DNA of 45,312 bases, taken from the NCBI GenBank assembly GCA_015999985.1, contig JAECRA010000033.1, positions 1 through 45,312 of the forward strand, read 5' to 3'. Under the pieces are notes generated by a model. That model was not told where the DNA came from. It did not search any database and worked only from the letters and a program-made list of their open reading frames with translations. Below, piece after piece: positions 1 to 8,611 of the stretch. The translations under genes and the position numbers were made by a program. The stretch is from Comamonadaceae bacterium. Its GTDB lineage: Bacteria; Pseudomonadota; Gammaproteobacteria; Burkholderiales; Burkholderiaceae_C. Each line of letters opens with the position of its first letter. The stretch's first letter is position 1.

Positions 1-1
1 G

Positions 2-55
2 CCGCAAGGCCTGCCCCATCTTATTCACGCCATCGCAGGCCCCGAGTTCGCTTGA
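2..55 (+). CDS. Possible C-terminal end of an upstream gene (partial)
   Basis: An open frame enters from the left edge and ends at TGA 53-55, about 50 bp before the next gene. It reads as 17 residues ending in IAGPEFA. The piece is too short to assign to a family, and the other plus frames are also open here, so it may not be coding. Confidence 0.25.
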   Translation, partial: PQGLPHLIHAIAGPEFA

Positions 56-106
56 CAAGCGCCTCGCGGTCAACTCCGCGCTCTACTGTGCTCAAGGACT
101 GACGCC

Positions 107-1174
107 ATGCCATTGAAACGCTCCGACCTCCCGACCGCTATTCTCGACCTCTTGTCGAATGGCACGGTCATTCCGGCTCATCCACTGGCGCTCGACGAGA
201 ACCGCACATTCGATCGACGCCGCCAGCGCGCGTTGACACGGTATTACGTCGACGCCGGGGTGGGGGGCCTTGCCGTAGGGGTGCACACCACCCAGTTCGC
301 CATCCGCGAACACGGGCTGTATGAAACGGTGCTGCGCTGCGCCGCCGAAGACCGACAAGCGTGGACAGATCGCCCTATGGTGATGGTCGCTGGGCTCTGT
401 GGCGACACACCGCAAGCGGTGGCAGAAGCGCGCATCGCGGTGGGATTGGGCTACCACGCTGGACTTCTGAGCCTGGCGGCGGTGGCCGACCGTTCAGAAG
501 ACGATCTCATTGCGCACTGTGAAGCGGTGGCCGAAGAGATGCCAATTGTCGGCTTCTACCTGCAGACAGTGGTGGGTGGGCCTGTGGTCAGCAGCGATTT
601 TTGGCGCCGTTTCGCACTCATTCCCAATGCGCTGGCCATCAAGGTGGCGCCGTTTAACCGCTACCGCACATTGGATGTCGTTCGAGGTGTGGTGGATGCT
701 GGTGCGGAAGAGCGCGTCTTTTTGTACACCGGGAATGACGACCACATCGTCCTGGATCTAGCGATGCCGTTCACCGCCATGCGCAATGGAAGTGCCGTCA
801 CCGTGCGTTTCCGCGGGGGCTTGTTGGGGCATTGGTCCGTCTGGACTGAAAGCGCCGTGAACCAGTTCGCGCAGATCCAGCATGCGTTAGCCCGGCGACC
901 CGATGGCTTGAGCAACGAACTACTCGCACTCGATTCTCGGGTCACCGATTGCAATTCGGCTTTCTTTGATGTGAAGAACAACTTTCATGGCTGCATCGCC
1001 GGCTGCCATGAGGTGCTGCGCCGCCAGGGACTGCTCGAAGGCATCTGGTGCCTGGACCCCAAAGAGGGGTTAGGGGGCGGCCAGTTGGAAGAAATCGACC
1101 GCGTCTACCGCCAACATGGTGATCTCAGCGACGACAGCTTTGTTCAGAGGAACCTGGCGCGTTGGTTGTCCTGA
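107..1174 (+). CDS. Dihydrodipicolinate synthase (DapA/NAL) family protein
   Basis: This 355-residue protein belongs to the Schiff-base class I aldolase/lyase superfamily of DapA and N-acetylneuraminate lyase. The expected active-site lysine is visible at K179 (AIKVAPFN), with a nearby tyrosine Y151 in GFYLQ on the preceding strand. The substrate-carboxylate loop that reads GTTGE in DapA is here GVHTTQF (58-64), so it is probably not the lysine-biosynthesis enzyme but a catabolic aldolase or hydratase of unknown substrate. It is about 50-60 residues longer than DapA. It converges with a LysR gene and lies just before a catabolic cluster, which supports a degradative role. The family is clear; the reaction is not. 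Confidence 0.8.
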   Translation: MPLKRSDLPTAILDLLSNGTVIPAHPLALDENRTFDRRRQRALTRYYVDAGVGGLAVGVHTTQFAIREHGLYETVLRCAAEDRQAWTDRPMVMVAGLCGDTPQAVAEARIAVGLGYHAGLLSLAAVADRSEDDLIAHCEAVAEEMPIVGFYLQTVVGGPVVSSDFWRRFALIPNALAIKVAPFNRYRTLDVVRGVVDAGAEERVFLYTGNDDHIVLDLAMPFTAMRNGSAVTVRFRGGLLGHWSVWTESAVNQFAQIQHALARRPDGLSNELLALDSRVTDCNSAFFDVKNNFHGCIAGCHEVLRRQGLLEGIWCLDPKEGLGGGQLEEIDRVYRQHGDLSDDSFVQRNLARWLS

Positions 1175-1243
1175 TTCGAGGTCGTCTGGACCACGGTGCT
1201 AGCACGCTTGAATAGACTGGAATCAGGACGCAGCCGAGGAAAT

Positions 1244-2170
1244 TCAGCTATCGCAGATAACCGGGGTGCTGGGCAAGGTTCCGACGGCCTCTATCGTTTT
1301 GAGCAGGCAAAGCACTCCAAAAGTCGGCGCATCGGGCCGAATGGCCAGCGACAGCCGCAGTTCCGTTTGCCTGGCGTCATCGTCCAGGTCAATGAAACGA
1401 ATATGGGCATGGGAGTACATCCGAGCCACACTAGGCACCAGTGCCACTCCCAGCCCGCAAGCCACCAGGCTAACTACGGTGGGCAGGCGCGTTGCCTCTT
1501 GAACGATGCGGGGAACAAAACCCGCACGTGAACATAGTTCGAGGACGGGAATTGAAAGCGAGGGGACGCTCTCTTGCGCGAAGGCGATGAAAGCCTCGTC
1601 ACGAAGCATCGATAGCTTGACGCGCGCATGCTGCGCCAATGGATGACTTACTGGAACCGCCAGGACCATCCGATCTATTTCTATGCAATGGGTGGTCAAG
1701 CCGCTGGCGTCCTTGATGGGCTCGCGGACAATGCAGGCGTCCAGCGCCTCGTGTCGCAGCTTGTCGAGCAAGGTCGCGCTCGCGCCCTCTGAAAGCTCCA
1801 GACGCAGATCCGGCCAATTGATTGTCAGATGCGCCAGCAGCCGTGGCAGTGATGAATAGGCGGCTGATCCTACAAAACCCAAGCGCAGCGGCCCGCGCTT
1901 GCCAGCGCCTTGGTCTGCCGCCTGGCGTCTACCGATCTCAATGATAGACAGGCCACGGCTGGCGTGCTCGTACAAGATCCGGCCAGCAGACGTGAGCGAC
2001 ACGCCTTTAGGCGTACGGTCCAGCAGAAGGGCTCCAACCGTAGCTTCCAGTTTCTGCATGGCTACGCTCAGAGCGGGTTGGGTCGTGTGCAGGCGCTCAG
2101 CAGCCTGTCGGAACGAGCCCGTGTCCGCAATAGCCATGAACCAGATCAGCTGGCGGTTATTGATTTCCAT
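1244..2170 (-). CDS. LysR-family transcriptional regulator
   Basis: A 308-residue LysR-type regulator. The N-terminal winged helix-turn-helix shows the typical sequence FRQAAERLHTTQPALSVAMQ followed by LEATVGALLLDRTPKGVSLT, and the rest is the effector-binding domain. I chose the ATG at 2170 (MEINNRQLIWF) because family members start right before the HTH; a longer frame to 2200 adds ten unconserved residues. It is transcribed divergently from the Bug receptor/CoA-transferase operon with a 199-bp gap carrying two short palindromes, so it probably controls that operon. The effector is unknown. Confidence 0.92.
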   Translation of the reverse strand: MEINNRQLIWFMAIADTGSFRQAAERLHTTQPALSVAMQKLEATVGALLLDRTPKGVSLTSAGRILYEHASRGLSIIEIGRRQAADQGAGKRGPLRLGFVGSAAYSSLPRLLAHLTINWPDLRLELSEGASATLLDKLRHEALDACIVREPIKDASGLTTHCIEIDRMVLAVPVSHPLAQHARVKLSMLRDEAFIAFAQESVPSLSIPVLELCSRAGFVPRIVQEATRLPTVVSLVACGLGVALVPSVARMYSHAHIRFIDLDDDARQTELRLSLAIRPDAPTFGVLCLLKTIEAVGTLPSTPVICDS

Positions 2171-2207
2171 GTCGGGTGGATGCGCGTAGTTCCTCAACAA
2201 AGCCTAA

Positions 2208-2221
2208 TGGTAATACTACCA
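2208..2221. repeat. Short palindrome in the LysR divergent promoter region
   Basis: TGGTA-ATAC-TACCA is a perfect 5-bp inverted repeat 38 bp before the LysR start codon. Its size suits an autoregulatory LysR half-site pair, but no binding is shown. Confidence 0.4.
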
Positions 2222-2269
2222 ACGTTCACGGCGTCCAATGAGCCCCGGTGGGAACCCTATCCGAATGTC

Positions 2270-2285
2270 CGTATCACCCCATACG
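2270..2285. promoter_or_regulatory. Candidate LysR operator (CGTAT-N6-ATACG)
   Basis: A perfect 5-6-5 inverted repeat, CGTAT (2270-2274) and ATACG (2281-2285), lies between the divergent LysR gene and the Bug receptor gene. It matches the general LysR box form (dyad containing T-N11-A). It lies about 85 bp before the plus-strand start at 2370, a usual place for an activation site. Assignment to this regulator is inferred from position. Confidence 0.5.
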
Positions 2286-2369
2286 AATCCGTTATTGGAC
2301 GCTGTGTGCATGCTTGCAGACAATGCACGGATTGGCCGGCTGTCGCCAGTGCCATCTTCAGGAGACGCA

Positions 2370-3377
2370 ATGCACCCCAAGATCAGAAATCTGTATGCCC
2401 ACGTTTCATCGACGGCGACGCGTGCGCTGACACTCGCCTTGGTGCTTTTGTTGGGGGGACTTGCCCACGCGCAGTCCGTCTATCCCGACAAGCCCATTCG
2501 CCTTCTGGTAAGTTTCGCCGTGGGCAGCGGCAACGACGTACTGGCTCGCGAGATCGCAAAGGAATTGACTGGGACTTTGGGGCAGCCGGTTGTCGTTGAG
2601 AATCGTCTGGGTGCGGGCGGCATGATTGCGACGAACGCAGTAGCCCAAGCCGCTCCGGACGGATATCTACTTGGTTTTGGAACCAGCTCGCAGCTCGTGA
2701 TGAATGTCGGCTTCTACAAATCGCTTCCATTCAACATTGACAAAGACCTCACCATGATTGCCCTGTTGGCCAAGACCAATATGGTTCTCGATGTAAGTGG
2801 GAGTGGTGCCAAGACGTTAGCGGAATTTGTTCAGCGGGCGAAAGCTGAACCAGACTCCATAACCTATGGATCAGGCGGGAATGGCTCCATTAGCCACATC
2901 CTCGGTGAAGCGTTCGCGCAGAGCGCTGGAGTGAAACTACGGCACATACCGTACAAAGGAGGCGGCTCCGCAGTGATGGATGTCGCCGCTGGAAGGGTCG
3001 ACATGATGTTCGACGGACTTAACAATGGTGCCGCACTTGCTGCGGCCGGCAAGATCCGGTTGCTCGCCATTTCAGGCTCCAAACGAAATTCCCAGCGTCC
3101 CGATGTGCCTACTTTTGAGGAAGCAGGCATGAAGGATTTTGAAGCCTATACGTGGAATGCCATATTCGGGCCGGCCAACATGCCACCTGCCGTTTTGCAA
3201 AAACTCAATGTGGCTATCAATCAAGCCATGGCGTCGCCTGGCGTCAAGGCGTTTGTTGAACGCAATGCGGGTGAAATCATGGGCAAAAACACCCCCGAGC
3301 AAGCGGAAGCCTTCGCGCGCAGCGAGCGCGCACGTTGGGTGCCTTTCATGAAAAAATCCAACATCTCAGAACAATAA
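2370..3377 (+). CDS. Bug-type tripartite tricarboxylate transporter binding protein
   Basis: A 335-residue periplasmic solute receptor of the Bug/TctC family. It has an N-terminal signal peptide (hydrophobic stretch ALTLALVLLLGGLAHAQ), then the family hallmark YPDKPIRLLVSFAVGSGND and the central VVENRLGAGG. The start at 2370 is set by GGAG at 2361-2364 and by the signal peptide; the longer frame from 2238 would bury the signal. Such receptors normally deliver carboxylates to TctA/TctB membrane proteins, absent here, so it may work with a permease elsewhere or as a sensor. It is the first gene of the cluster and overlaps the CoA-transferase start by one base. Confidence 0.93.
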   Translation: MHPKIRNLYAHVSSTATRALTLALVLLLGGLAHAQSVYPDKPIRLLVSFAVGSGNDVLAREIAKELTGTLGQPVVVENRLGAGGMIATNAVAQAAPDGYLLGFGTSSQLVMNVGFYKSLPFNIDKDLTMIALLAKTNMVLDVSGSGAKTLAEFVQRAKAEPDSITYGSGGNGSISHILGEAFAQSAGVKLRHIPYKGGGSAVMDVAAGRVDMMFDGLNNGAALAAAGKIRLLAISGSKRNSQRPDVPTFEEAGMKDFEAYTWNAIFGPANMPPAVLQKLNVAINQAMASPGVKAFVERNAGEIMGKNTPEQAEAFARSERARWVPFMKKSNISEQ

Positions 3378-4597
3378 TGGCTACGGCTAACGGTCCACTC
3401 GCAGGTGTTCGGGTCATCGACATCACCGCGGTCATGATGGGCCCCTGGGCAACCCAGATGCTTGCAGATCTGGGCGCAGACGTCATAAAGGTGGAAGCTC
3501 CCAAGGGAGATTCCACCCGTAGAACGGGTCCTGCTGGCGAGCAGTTGCTAGGGCCGCTATTTCTTGGCTTGAATCGCAACAAGCGCAGCATCGTGCTCGA
3601 CCTCAAGGCGCCAGAGGGCGTAGAGGCGCTGCTTCGCCTGGCAAAGGGCGCGGACATCCTTACTTACAACGTTCGTCCCGCAGCGATGAAGCGGTTGGGG
3701 CTCACGTACGAACGTCTTGCCGAAGTGAACCCGCGCCTGATCTATGTGGGGCTGTTCGGATTCTCGCAACGCGGCCGCTATGCGGCTGAGCCTGCGTTCG
3801 ACGACCTGATCCAGTCCGCCATGGGCTTGCCAAACGTGGTTGCCGCGCACACTGGTCAGGAACCACGCTACGTGCCATTCAATCTCGCCGACAGGTCAGT
3901 GGGCCTGTACGCATTTGGTGTGATTGCGTCCGCTTTGTATGCACGCACTCGAACGGGTAAGGGTCAACGCATTGACGTACCTATGTTCGAGACTATGGTT
4001 CCAGCCATATTGGGCGATCACCTGTACGGCAAGCGCTTCGAGCCGGCCCGCGGTGAGGCGGGTTATCCCCGTCTGCTCTCGCGCGCGCGAAAGCCTTTCC
4101 GCACGCTGGACGCCTACGTATGTTGCCTGATCTACCACGAGCACCATTGGACGGCATTCCTGGCGGTCATCGGCAAAAGCGAAATGATGAAAACCGATCC
4201 GCGGCTGGCGAGCATCGCGACCCGAATGGAGAACATTGACTCATTGAATGAGTTCGTCGCCGGTGAGTTGGCACAAAAGACCACTGCCCAATGGCAGACA
4301 CTGCTGAAGGCTGCCGACATTCCCGTGTTTCCAGTGCACACATTTGACTCCCTGCTGGAAGACCCTCACCTGGCCGACATCGAGTTTTTCCGTACCGAGA
4401 CCCACCCGACGGTGGGACGTGTGCTTGAGACGGCTGTACCGAGCGAATGGCACGGTACCCCGCCCGGTGGATACACACCGGCACCGAGTCTTGGTCAGCA
4501 CAGCGCTGAGTTGCTAAAGGAAGCGGGCTACTCCGACGCCGAGGTGACCAGTATGCTAGCGCGCGGAATCAGCACGGTGCCAGACTACGGCCTCTGA
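3377..4597 (+). CDS. Family III CoA-transferase (CaiB/BaiF/Frc type)
   Basis: A 406-residue family III CoA-transferase, which moves CoA between acyl-CoA and a free carboxylate through aspartyl-CoA chemistry. The N-terminal LAGVRVIDIT and the LADLGADVIKVE segment are typical. The expected catalytic aspartate is D142 in EPAFDDLIQ. The start ATG (3377-3379) shares its A with the stop of the receptor gene (TAATG), so the two are translationally coupled; the frame from 3335 would overlap the receptor. The length is normal for the family. It probably activates the substrate imported by the receptor or a product of the oxidoreductases downstream. Confidence 0.93.
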   Translation: MATANGPLAGVRVIDITAVMMGPWATQMLADLGADVIKVEAPKGDSTRRTGPAGEQLLGPLFLGLNRNKRSIVLDLKAPEGVEALLRLAKGADILTYNVRPAAMKRLGLTYERLAEVNPRLIYVGLFGFSQRGRYAAEPAFDDLIQSAMGLPNVVAAHTGQEPRYVPFNLADRSVGLYAFGVIASALYARTRTGKGQRIDVPMFETMVPAILGDHLYGKRFEPARGEAGYPRLLSRARKPFRTLDAYVCCLIYHEHHWTAFLAVIGKSEMMKTDPRLASIATRMENIDSLNEFVAGELAQKTTAQWQTLLKAADIPVFPVHTFDSLLEDPHLADIEFFRTETHPTVGRVLETAVPSEWHGTPPGGYTPAPSLGQHSAELLKEAGYSDAEVTSMLARGISTVPDYGL

Positions 4598-4855
4598 GGT
4601 TGTTTCAAGTCTATTGCGGACGTTCTCTCCACGGGCGTTCAAGCAGACAGCCAGGCATTCCCTTTCGGCTCCGGAGCATGTTTGAAAAAGCTATGCAGCC
4701 AAAGGGCGGCATGCTGTAGGCGCAGGGATCTGCCGTCAGGGGCCTCCTGGGAGGACGGAAGTCACGACCAGCGCGATTACAGAACTCGAATGCGCAAAAC
4801 CCCAAGACCCTACGCTGCCGACCTCACAGAATGAGCCGTCACCCCACGGCCCATC

Positions 4856-6259
4856 ATGAAGACGAATTTCAGCGAAGCGCAACTGGCAGATCCACAGATC
4901 GCAGAGGCCAACAACATCCTAAAAAGCTGCCAGCATTTTGGATTCTGCACGTCTGGATGCCCCACCTATGTGCTCTTGCACGACGAAAACGATAGTCCCC
5001 GCGGGCGGATTGATCTGATCAAGGACATGCTGGAGTCGGGGCAAGCGCCATCGGCCAAGACAGTGGGGCATATTGACCGCTGCCTGTCCTGCATGTCGTG
5101 CATGACGACTTGTGCTGTGAAGGTCGACTACATGCATCTGGCGGACACCGCGCGGGAGTACATAGAGTCACACTATCGCCGGCCCTGGGCAGAAAGATGG
5201 ACCAGGGACATCCTGTCTTACGTGCTGCCTCGCCGTACGTGGTTTCGCACCGCGCTGGGGATTGGTCGGCTAGCGACCAAAGTGGGCTTTCCAGTGCCTG
5301 CCAGGTTAAAGCCTGCATTGGACTTGCTCCCCAAGGCGTCGCCAACAGCAGGAAACGACCTGGAGGGAGAAGTGTTTCCGGCAGAAGGCACCAGGCGCTG
5401 GCGCGTGGCTCTGCTTTCCGGTTGCGTTCAACCCGAGATGGCGCCCCAGATCAACGCTGCCACTATTCGCCTGCTCACAAGGTTCGGATGCGAAGTGGTG
5501 ATGCCCAAGGAAGCGGGGTGCTGCGGCTCTCTTAATCTTCACATGGGTAAGACGCAGGCCGCCCGCGCGTTCGCGCGCGTGAATGTACGTACTTGGACCC
5601 GCTTGCTTGACGAGGGGCTGGATGCCATTGTGACCAATGCCTCGGGCTGCGGCACCACGGTCAAGGATTACGCCCATCTGCTAGGCGGTGATTCGGAAAT
5701 GGCGGACATGGCGGCTAGGGTTTCAGGACTGGCGCTTGATGTGTCTGAGTGGATCACGAAGATGCGCCTTCCCCAGCCCACGCAAGCCAGGCGCCATCGC
5801 GTGGCCTACCACGACGCTTGTTCTCTTAGAAACGCTCAGCATGTCACGGCTGAACCTCGCAAGCTGCTGAAAGAGGCCGGTTTTTTGGTCAAGGATGTGC
5901 CTGAATCGCATTTCTGCTGCGGCTCCGCAGGTACTTACAACATTCTCCAGCCAGTGATCGCGGCCCAGCTTGGCCAGCGCAAGGCAGCCAATATTGCCAG
6001 CACAGAACCTCAGATCGTCGCTGCGGGAAATATCGGCTGTATCACTCAAATCGGCTTGTACAGCGGAATCCCTGTCTTGCACACCGTGGAATTGCTGGAC
6101 TGGGCGTATGGAGGCCCCGTTCCACCTGCGCTGCAGGGAGCCACTCTGCACGAGATGGAGGCTCCGGAGCCGACGGTAGAAGCAGCGCCTGTTAACGAGC
6201 AGATTGTTTCCTTTGTGCCGCCGCCTGCCAAAGGCGCGCCGGATGTCGGCATTTGGTAA
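4856..6259 (+). CDS. GlcF-like iron-sulfur oxidoreductase subunit (first cluster motif altered)
   Basis: A 467-residue protein with the layout of glycolate oxidase subunit GlcF: two N-terminal [4Fe-4S] motifs and two CCG (heterodisulfide-reductase-type) domains with EAGCCGSLN and HFCCGSAGT. The second ferredoxin motif is complete (C76, C79, C82, C86). In the first, GlcF has C-x2-C-x2-C-x3-CP, but here the second cysteine is Phe28 (C25, F28, C31, C35). It should carry electrons from the flavoprotein encoded next. About 50 residues at the C-terminus are poorly conserved and Pro/Glu-rich. There is a 258-bp gap upstream with no clear Shine-Dalgarno for this ATG, so the start is less certain than the family. 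Confidence 0.88.
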   Translation: MKTNFSEAQLADPQIAEANNILKSCQHFGFCTSGCPTYVLLHDENDSPRGRIDLIKDMLESGQAPSAKTVGHIDRCLSCMSCMTTCAVKVDYMHLADTAREYIESHYRRPWAERWTRDILSYVLPRRTWFRTALGIGRLATKVGFPVPARLKPALDLLPKASPTAGNDLEGEVFPAEGTRRWRVALLSGCVQPEMAPQINAATIRLLTRFGCEVVMPKEAGCCGSLNLHMGKTQAARAFARVNVRTWTRLLDEGLDAIVTNASGCGTTVKDYAHLLGGDSEMADMAARVSGLALDVSEWITKMRLPQPTQARRHRVAYHDACSLRNAQHVTAEPRKLLKEAGFLVKDVPESHFCCGSAGTYNILQPVIAAQLGQRKAANIASTEPQIVAAGNIGCITQIGLYSGIPVLHTVELLDWAYGGPVPPALQGATLHEMEAPEPTVEAAPVNEQIVSFVPPPAKGAPDVGIW

Positions 6260-6303
6260 TTTGGTAATTTGGTGTAAACGCCCTAGTTTGACTGGAGATT
6301 GAA

Positions 6304-7827
6304 ATGATGGATCTGGAAAGATTTCTGAAACGCGTCGGTGAAAAAATTGGGGCGCAATGGGTCGATACCCGGCATGAGACTCTGGCTCGCTACGGCGAAC
6401 ACACCTTGCCCGCTGAAGCGCGTGCCCCGTCAGCTGTGGTGTTTCCTGCATCCACTGCCGAGGTGCAGGAGATCGTCTTGGCTGCCAACGAATATCACGT
6501 GGCGCTATTTCCCGTCAGCACCGGCAATAACATCGGCCTGGGCTCGAGAGCTCCTGCACGCGCCGGACAGGTGGTGCTTGACCTCGGGCACCGCATGAAC
6601 CGCATTCTGGAAGTCAACGAAGAAACTTGCTATGCCGAGTTGCAGCCGGGCGTCAGCTTTACCATGCTCCACGATGAGCTGGAGCGCCGCGGGGGGAAAC
6701 TCATGTTGTCTGCGACGTCCGGCCCCCCACATGGGGGCGTCATGGGTAACGCCATGGACAGGGGTGCAGGCTATGGACCTTACTTTGACCATTTCGGCAT
6801 GCTTTGCGGCATGGAGGTCGTTCTGGGAAATGGCGATGTCATTCGAACCGGCGATGGCAGTCTGGATTCAGATGAATTGGTGAACTGGCACGTCTCGAAG
6901 TTCTCCTTCGGTCCAGCCCTGGACGGGTTGTTCTCCCAATCGAACTACGGCATCGTGACGCGAGTAGGTGTGTGGCTCATGCCCCGCCCACCAGCTGCCC
7001 GCTCCTTTCATTTCACCTTTCCAGATGACGATGACATCGCGGAGATCATTGAACTCTGCCGTCCGATGAAGCTGTCCAACTTCGTGCCGTCGCTCTTTCG
7101 CGTCGCCAACGATCTGTACGCGATGGCGCCGGACGAGGTGAGCGCGGAGTATGCGCCCGGCGTGAAACACGCTATCAGCAAGGAGGGGCGTCTGGCATTG
7201 CAAAAGCGCCATGGCCTGGGTGCGTGGCAAGTGTCTGGCATGTTCTATGGCGCATCGGACGCAGCGATTGAACCCTTGATCCAGCGTGTGCGGGGGCATT
7301 TCGAGCGCAGCGGAAAGGCGCGCTTCATCAGTCATGAAGAGGCTCAGAACATTTCTGCCCTGAAGGTTGCCATCGACTCGATGACCGGCAGGCCCAGCGC
7401 GTCTGAGCTGGGCATGCTGAATTGGCGCCCGGGGAGTGGCAACGCCTGGTTCCTCCCTGGCACACCCATGGTCGGGACGCAGGCGTTGGAGCTTGACCGT
7501 CTCGGCAGAGGAATCTATGAGAAGCACGGCATGGACTACATCGTCATGCATGTGGCTTCGGCGCGGTTTGCACGTGGTTTGCATGTGCTCTCATGGAACA
7601 AGGACGATCCCGATGAGAATCGCCGCGCAGACGCCTGCTACCGGGAACTGAGTACCGAGTTTGCAAAACGTGGCGTGGGCGTCGGGCGCGCTCCCGCAGA
7701 CTACTACGACTTCCACATGGATCAGATGCTGCCCAGCCTGAAGAAAGTCTACAGCAGCCTTAAAAGAGCGCTGGATCCGAACGGCGTGATCAGTCCCGGA
7801 AAGTACGGCATTGATGGGGGGCAATGA
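6304..7827 (+). CDS. PCMH/vanillyl-alcohol-oxidase-type FAD oxidoreductase
   Basis: A 507-residue FAD-linked oxidase resembling the flavoprotein of p-cresol methylhydroxylase. It has a PCMH FAD-binding domain with FPVSTGNNIGLGSR, then SGPPHGGVMGNAMDRGAGYG and GPALDGLFSQSNYGIVTRVG, and a C-terminal FAD-oxidase domain ending DPNGVISPGKYGI. Relatives oxidise the benzylic carbon of p-substituted phenols. No cytochrome c subunit is nearby; the GlcF-like gene 44 bp upstream is the likely electron partner. GGAG at 6294-6297 supports the start at 6304. The family is clear and the substrate is inferred only broadly. Confidence 0.9.
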   Translation: MMDLERFLKRVGEKIGAQWVDTRHETLARYGEHTLPAEARAPSAVVFPASTAEVQEIVLAANEYHVALFPVSTGNNIGLGSRAPARAGQVVLDLGHRMNRILEVNEETCYAELQPGVSFTMLHDELERRGGKLMLSATSGPPHGGVMGNAMDRGAGYGPYFDHFGMLCGMEVVLGNGDVIRTGDGSLDSDELVNWHVSKFSFGPALDGLFSQSNYGIVTRVGVWLMPRPPAARSFHFTFPDDDDIAEIIELCRPMKLSNFVPSLFRVANDLYAMAPDEVSAEYAPGVKHAISKEGRLALQKRHGLGAWQVSGMFYGASDAAIEPLIQRVRGHFERSGKARFISHEEAQNISALKVAIDSMTGRPSASELGMLNWRPGSGNAWFLPGTPMVGTQALELDRLGRGIYEKHGMDYIVMHVASARFARGLHVLSWNKDDPDENRRADACYRELSTEFAKRGVGVGRAPADYYDFHMDQMLPSLKKVYSSLKRALDPNGVISPGKYGIDGGQ

Positions 7828-7831
7828 CGCC

Positions 7832-8611
7832 ATGGCAGACAATTGGCTAGGACCCCAAGCCGGGTCTCATATGGTGGTTGCAGGAGGCTGTGGTGGGATT
7901 GGTGCAGAACTCGTGCGCGAGGCTGTTGCCAAAGGTCTGCGCGTGACGGTACTCGACCTTGCGAAATCCAGGGCAGCGCAGAGCGACATCGAAGGGGTGG
8001 ACTACATTGACTTCGATGCGCGGGATGCAGCTTCCATTTCGGAAGCGGTAGGGGCGGTCGCTGCCAAAGCTGACCGTGTGGACCGCTTTGTGTTTCTCTG
8101 CGGATACCCCATACTGCCGCGTCGGCCTTTAGCGGAATTGACGCTCTCGGCATGGAATGAGCTGATGGAGGTCAACCTTACATCGGCCTATCTGCTGGCT
8201 GGCGGGCTGTTGCCTTTACTCCACAAGAGTGATCAGGCGGCCATCGTCACTGTGGCGTCCAGCCTGGCCTACCAGGTCATGCCGGGTATGGGAGCTTACG
8301 CCACTTCCAAAGGGGCCTTGGTCAGTCTGACCAAGGCGTTGGCCATGGAGTGTGCTCCACAGGTGAGAGCCAATGTGGTGGCTCCCGGCGCTGTAGACAC
8401 CGAATTCCTTGGAGGAGGGCGTGGCCGTGAATCCTCGGTTGATCGTGCCTGGTTCGACGATATGGCGGCCAAATATGTATCTACCATTCCACTGGCTCGT
8501 GTGGCCGAACCATCGGATGTGACGGGGCCTATCTTTTTCCTGATCGGGCCAGGATCAAAATATATGACAGGCCAAGTGTTGCACCTCAACGGTGGTCGGC
8601 TGACGCCATGA
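7832..8611 (+). CDS. Short-chain dehydrogenase/reductase (SDR)
   Basis: A 259-residue classical SDR. It has the NAD(P)-binding GGCGGIG (18-24), N115 in EVNLT, and the catalytic set S143, Y156 and K160 (GAYATSK). The C-terminus, MTGQVLHLNGG, is typical. I take ATG 7832, just after the stop of the flavoprotein gene, with a G-rich stretch at 7815-7820 as ribosome binding site; an ATG at 7814 is an alternative. It shares ATGA with the hydrolase gene after it. It probably oxidises an alcohol made by the preceding flavoenzyme. Confidence 0.92.
   Translation: MADNWLGPQAGSHMVVAGGCGGIGAELVREAVAKGLRVTVLDLAKSRAAQSDIEGVDYIDFDARDAASISEAVGAVAAKADRVDRFVFLCGYPILPRRPLAELTLSAWNELMEVNLTSAYLLAGGLLPLLHKSDQAAIVTVASSLAYQVMPGMGAYATSKGALVSLTKALAMECAPQVRANVVAPGAVDTEFLGGGRGRESSVDRAWFDDMAAKYVSTIPLARVAEPSDVTGPIFFLIGPGSKYMTGQVLHLNGGRLTP

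Noticed and set aside
5723..6451. A 242-codon open frame on minus over the GlcF-like and flavoprotein genes
   Set aside because: Antisense to conserved coding sequence, with no family resemblance and biased composition.
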